Shown piece after piece: positions 61,151 through 64,000 of a DNA stretch of 64,000 bases. The notes under the pieces were generated by a model that made no database searches, was not told the origin of the DNA, and saw only the letters and a program-made list of their open reading frames with translations. Position numbers and translations under genes: made by a program. Within the stretch, counting starts at the first letter, position 1; the number at the start of each line of letters is the position of its first letter. The DNA comes from Dysidea avara (lineage: Eukaryota > Porifera > Demospongiae > Dictyoceratida > Dysideidae), in NCBI RefSeq assembly GCF_963678975.1, contig NC_089276.1, positions 1,507,445 to 1,571,444 of the forward strand, written 5' to 3'.

Positions 61151-62903
61151 GTATCTCGATCTTATATGCAATTTCTTGAAGGGGGGGGGGGGGGCATTTG
61201 CCCCAAATGCCCCATCCTGGATCCGCCATTGCGTACTGCCTGTTATGGTGATGGAGAAGATGCAGGAGAGTGTAACATCACTGGTAGATAAACATGATAA
61301 TATTCCCTTACTGGTGAAACTGTCAATACTACGATGTGTCTCTAGGACTGAGGTATCTTCATGGTCACAATCCTCCAATTGTCCACCGAGACTTGTCTCC
61401 TAATAACATCCTGGTGACCCTTCATCTTGAAGCAAAGATCACAGATCTCGGTGTGGCAAAGACAATGACGATGGGTCCAAACAGCAAGACGATGACTAAA
61501 ACTCCAGGAACTGTTGCGTTTATGCCCCCAGAGGCATTGGACGATAAGCCAGTATATGGACCACCATTAGATATGTTCTCTTTTGGAGGTGTGATCCTCC
61601 ACATCACTAGCCAACAATGGCCTACTCCAAAAGCTGTGAAGCAGTTTGATCCCAAGACAAGGAAACAGATAATGTTGTCACTGAGAGGTAGAACGACGTC
61701 AAGAGTACATAGACATGATGATTGGAAATGATGCAGATTTGAAGCCATTGGTTGTGTCATGTTTAGAAGATGATCCAGAGTTACGTCTTCCAGCAGCAAA
61801 CATGTCTGAGAGGATCAGGATGATGAAGGAAGAGTACAGCAAGAAGACATCTCATGATGGTATGGACCCCATCTCATGTTTGGCTGAGATACAAGCATCA
61901 ACACAGTCATCAGCTGAGATCAAACAAACATCAACACAGTTAAAGGTTTGTTAGTACACAGCTTATGATGTATTAGTATAAATGTGATATTGTTTAGCAA
62001 CAACTGGTTGTGAAGGAGTCCACCATACCTGACTTGTTCAGTGAACCAGTGAACATCAAGTGGGAGGAGGGAGCCCCTGCACCAGTGAGTAGGGCTCGAC
62101 ACACTGTAGTGTTGTGTAATGGAGTGATTTATGTGGGAGGTGGCATGACCAAAGGTGATGATGATACAATACAATTCCCCCACACACTAGACATGTATCA
62201 TCCAGACTCTAACACATGGGACACTTTTGATACTCCACATGAATCATTTGCCATAACAGTGTTGACTGGTAATGTTGTTATTATTGGTGGGAGAATTAGA
62301 ACAAGTGGTGAGCTCACTAACAAGGTACTTGTACTGGAGAGTGGCCAGTGGAAAGACTATACAGAAATGCCTACAGCAAGATGTAATGTCATTGCTATTA
62401 GCCACCTGTCAATATTGATAGTGATGGGTGGTCAGGATGGTAAGGACACAATCAGTACAACAGATCTATTTGATGCTACTACTGGCCAGTGGTTCAAATG
62501 TGATGATCTCCCTCAACCACTTTACTGGTCACAATCAGTCATAGTAGGTGACACAGTGTATGTGTTAGGTGGGTCCACTAAAGAGAAACCCTCTACAGCA
62601 GTGTATGCTGCTCCTCTTGATACTTTGTCTAGTCACCAAGTAAAGTGGCAAAATCTGGTAGATACTCCATGGGGTGGTCCAGCTGCTGTTGGTCTGAATA
62701 ATAAATACTTGTTAGCAGTAGGTGGAAATAATATTTACACCCTCAACTCTACAGCTACTACATGGATGACCATTGCAACTCTTCCAGTATTGACAAGTGC
62801 CACAACAATTATTTGTGATGACCAATGCAGATTAGTAATGATCGGAGGATGGGATAGGATTACAAGACCTACCAACAAAGTATGGATTGGATCATTCCAG
62901 TAG

Positions 62904-63714
62904 TGAGACAACACACAATTTGTATAAATTATATTTTATCTTTTGTTGTTCGCAACCTAAATTTATATTTTTACTGATAGTCAATAGACTACAAAGGCAA
63001 TGAAAACTTTTATATTATAACAAAGTAGTGTATTGTTATTATGGTATCAGTGTTAATGGATGTTGCATCAAAGTATTGTGCAGATTGTTTTAATAATTTG
63101 ATAAAGTTTGAGTTAAGGCCGCACCCTTTTTACAGCTGGGCTGTTTTGGATTAGATATCATTTGTTTTTGTATTTGTATAATATAGCTATGCTGGTATTT
63201 GTCTACCTTTTTTTTCCTACAGGAAAACAGAAGAACTAGACTCTATACATTATTGTATTCATATTAGCTAGTGCATGTATGAATTAATAAGTACATACAT
63301 GTATGGATGACTTTCACATTGATAATCAACATGTACATACTGTAATGAGTTTGGAAAATTTGCTCTACACTATCTCCCTTAACAGTCATCAATTACACAA
63401 GACTTGCAGCTTAAAATTCTTTGTAGCTCCCAGCCAACTACAGGTACTATAATACAAACCAGTTGCTCTCTAGCAGGAAGCTCTCGAGGTATACTAAGTG
63501 AAACACTAGTCCGTACAAGCATAGAGTGATTACCTCGCACTATATGATGCACACCGTGCGGAGCTTACCCTACTTCAAATTAATACGTTCTATGCTGTAC
63601 ATGAAAATATATTAACACCAACTACTCCAGCTCCAGACTACATAATACTATTATACCTGGCTACATTATGCATACATCACTAGGACAATACCCAACATCT
63701 TACTTCACTAATGA
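62904..63714. other. Convergent intergenic region kinase-kelch/GBA
   Basis: No gene or repeat recognised; AT-rich 3' flanks of the two converging genes. Confidence 0.5.
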
Positions 63715-63934
63715 CTAATACAGGAAAGTTTGTATGCTATGAGCTAGTACAGTGATCTTAACAGCTTGTTTGTTACTGCCAACCACATCTAACAATTTGA
63801 CAGTGACTGGCTGTTGTCCTCTGTTCATCACTATGACAACCACCATCTTAGTAGGGGTAAGGAAAGCAACTGCCTCCAGAGATGAACCAATCACAATGTT
63901 GGATATCTTTATGGATCCTCTGGGAACAAACTTG
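63715..63934 (-). CDS. GBA: Lysosomal acid glucosylceramidase, last exon (partial gene)
   Basis: A minus-strand exon opens after a TTTCTAG acceptor and encodes 72 residues to a TAG: SKFVPRGSIKISN..., then LEAVAFLTPTKMVVVIVMNR, ending AHSIQTFLY. This matches the C-terminal beta-sandwich of GH30 glucosylceramidases (human GBA has HFSKFIPEGS..., VVVVLNR... and a SIHTYLW end). The first base completes a serine codon split by the intron. The rest of the gene lies to the right of the window. Product: lysosomal hydrolase cleaving glucosylceramide; the catalytic residues are not in this exon. Confidence 0.8.
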
Positions 63935-64000
63935 CTAGAAAGTTATGAAAGACTGTATATTAAATTGTGTATATGATTAATTTTTAAATTACAAAAAAGA

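Larger units (their letters stand above)
58976..61231. mobile_element. DNA transposon inserted in the kinase exon
   Basis: Ends CAGGGGCGGATCCAG and CTGGATCCGCCATTG are inverted with two mismatches. The host sequence CGTAC is duplicated at 58971-58975 and 61232-61236, and removing the element with one duplicate rejoins the kinase frame. Net 317 bp outside the nested element. No transposase. A G15 run is near its right end (about 61178-61194). Confidence 0.88.
58672..62903 (+). pseudogene. Kinase-kelch fusion gene, kinase half broken by a transposon
   Basis: Host parts: 58672-58975 and 61237-61945, then an intron to 61997, then 61998-62903. The N lobe has the loop GRGSYGKVFEV, the ASKEV lysine and the RECHF helix. 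After the insertion come HRDLSPNNIL, ITDLGVAK (DLG in place of DFG) and MPPEAL, a TKL-like kinase. The last exon has six kelch-type repeats (VGG, IGG, MGG, LGG, VGG, IGG, each followed by W). The reading frame is broken three times: by the 58976-61231 element, near 61333 (two bases apparently missing before DVSLGLRYLHG-like codons), and near 61684 (two bases apparently missing before the RRQEYIDMM frame). The kelch exon is fully open. The ATG at 58672 follows a TATA box; the open frame upstream of it is transposon. It could be a recent pseudogene or a polymorphic broken allele. Confidence 0.85.

Noticed and set aside
1-64000. CRISPR arrays, bacterial operons, tRNA or rRNA genes
   Set aside because: No regularly spaced repeats of CRISPR type, no polycistronic layout, and no cloverleaf or rRNA signature seen. 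The window is eukaryotic.

Overview
The window looks like AT-rich genomic DNA of an early-branching animal, most likely a demosponge of the Amphimedon type. The species call is inference. It rests on intron-rich animal genes (TIKI, FARSA, GAK, GBA), dense small DNA transposons, and a kinase-kelch fusion of the sort expanded in sponges. All coding calls come from reading exons and splice sites by eye. No alignment program was run.

Layout. (1) 1-32130 is a two-level segmental duplication. The basic unit is a TIKI (TraB-family metalloprotease) gene on + followed by the 3' part of a phenylalanyl-tRNA synthetase alpha gene (FARSA) on -, tail to tail. There are four units: A (1-5570), B (about 5570-14540), A' (18365-21545) and B' (about 21546-32130). 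The A and A' TIKI copies are broken remnants. The B and B' copies (7774-10053 and 24164-26463) are intact six-exon genes. Only unit B' keeps a working FARSA tail; the other three tails are decayed, and the one in B has an internal inversion. About 3.8 kb of unrelated DNA, including a 380-bp GT microsatellite, separates B from A'. (2) 27532-39937 (-) is a complete 13-exon FARSA with several MITEs in its introns. (3) A 76-bp divergent promoter separates FARSA from a complete 24-exon GAK/auxilin-type gene (40014-54667, +) encoding kinase, inactive PTEN-like, C2 and J domains. (4) 54668-58671 is repeat-rich: SINE-like copies, a dead LINE 3' end, and a DNA transposon ending 96 bp before the next start codon. 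(5) 58672-62903 (+) is a kinase-kelch gene. Its kinase exon is split by a 2.26-kb nested transposon insertion and carries two apparent frameshifts; the kelch half is open. (6) 63715-63934 (-) is the last exon of a lysosomal glucosylceramidase gene (GBA) running off the right edge.

The genes do not form one pathway. TIKI acts on Wnt ligands at the cell surface, FARSA charges tRNA-Phe, GAK uncoats clathrin vesicles, and GBA hydrolyses glucosylceramide. The main interest is structural: repeated duplication of a TIKI/FARSA-tail block, nested transposons disrupting a kinase-kelch gene, and a short motif scattered through introns and intergenic DNA.
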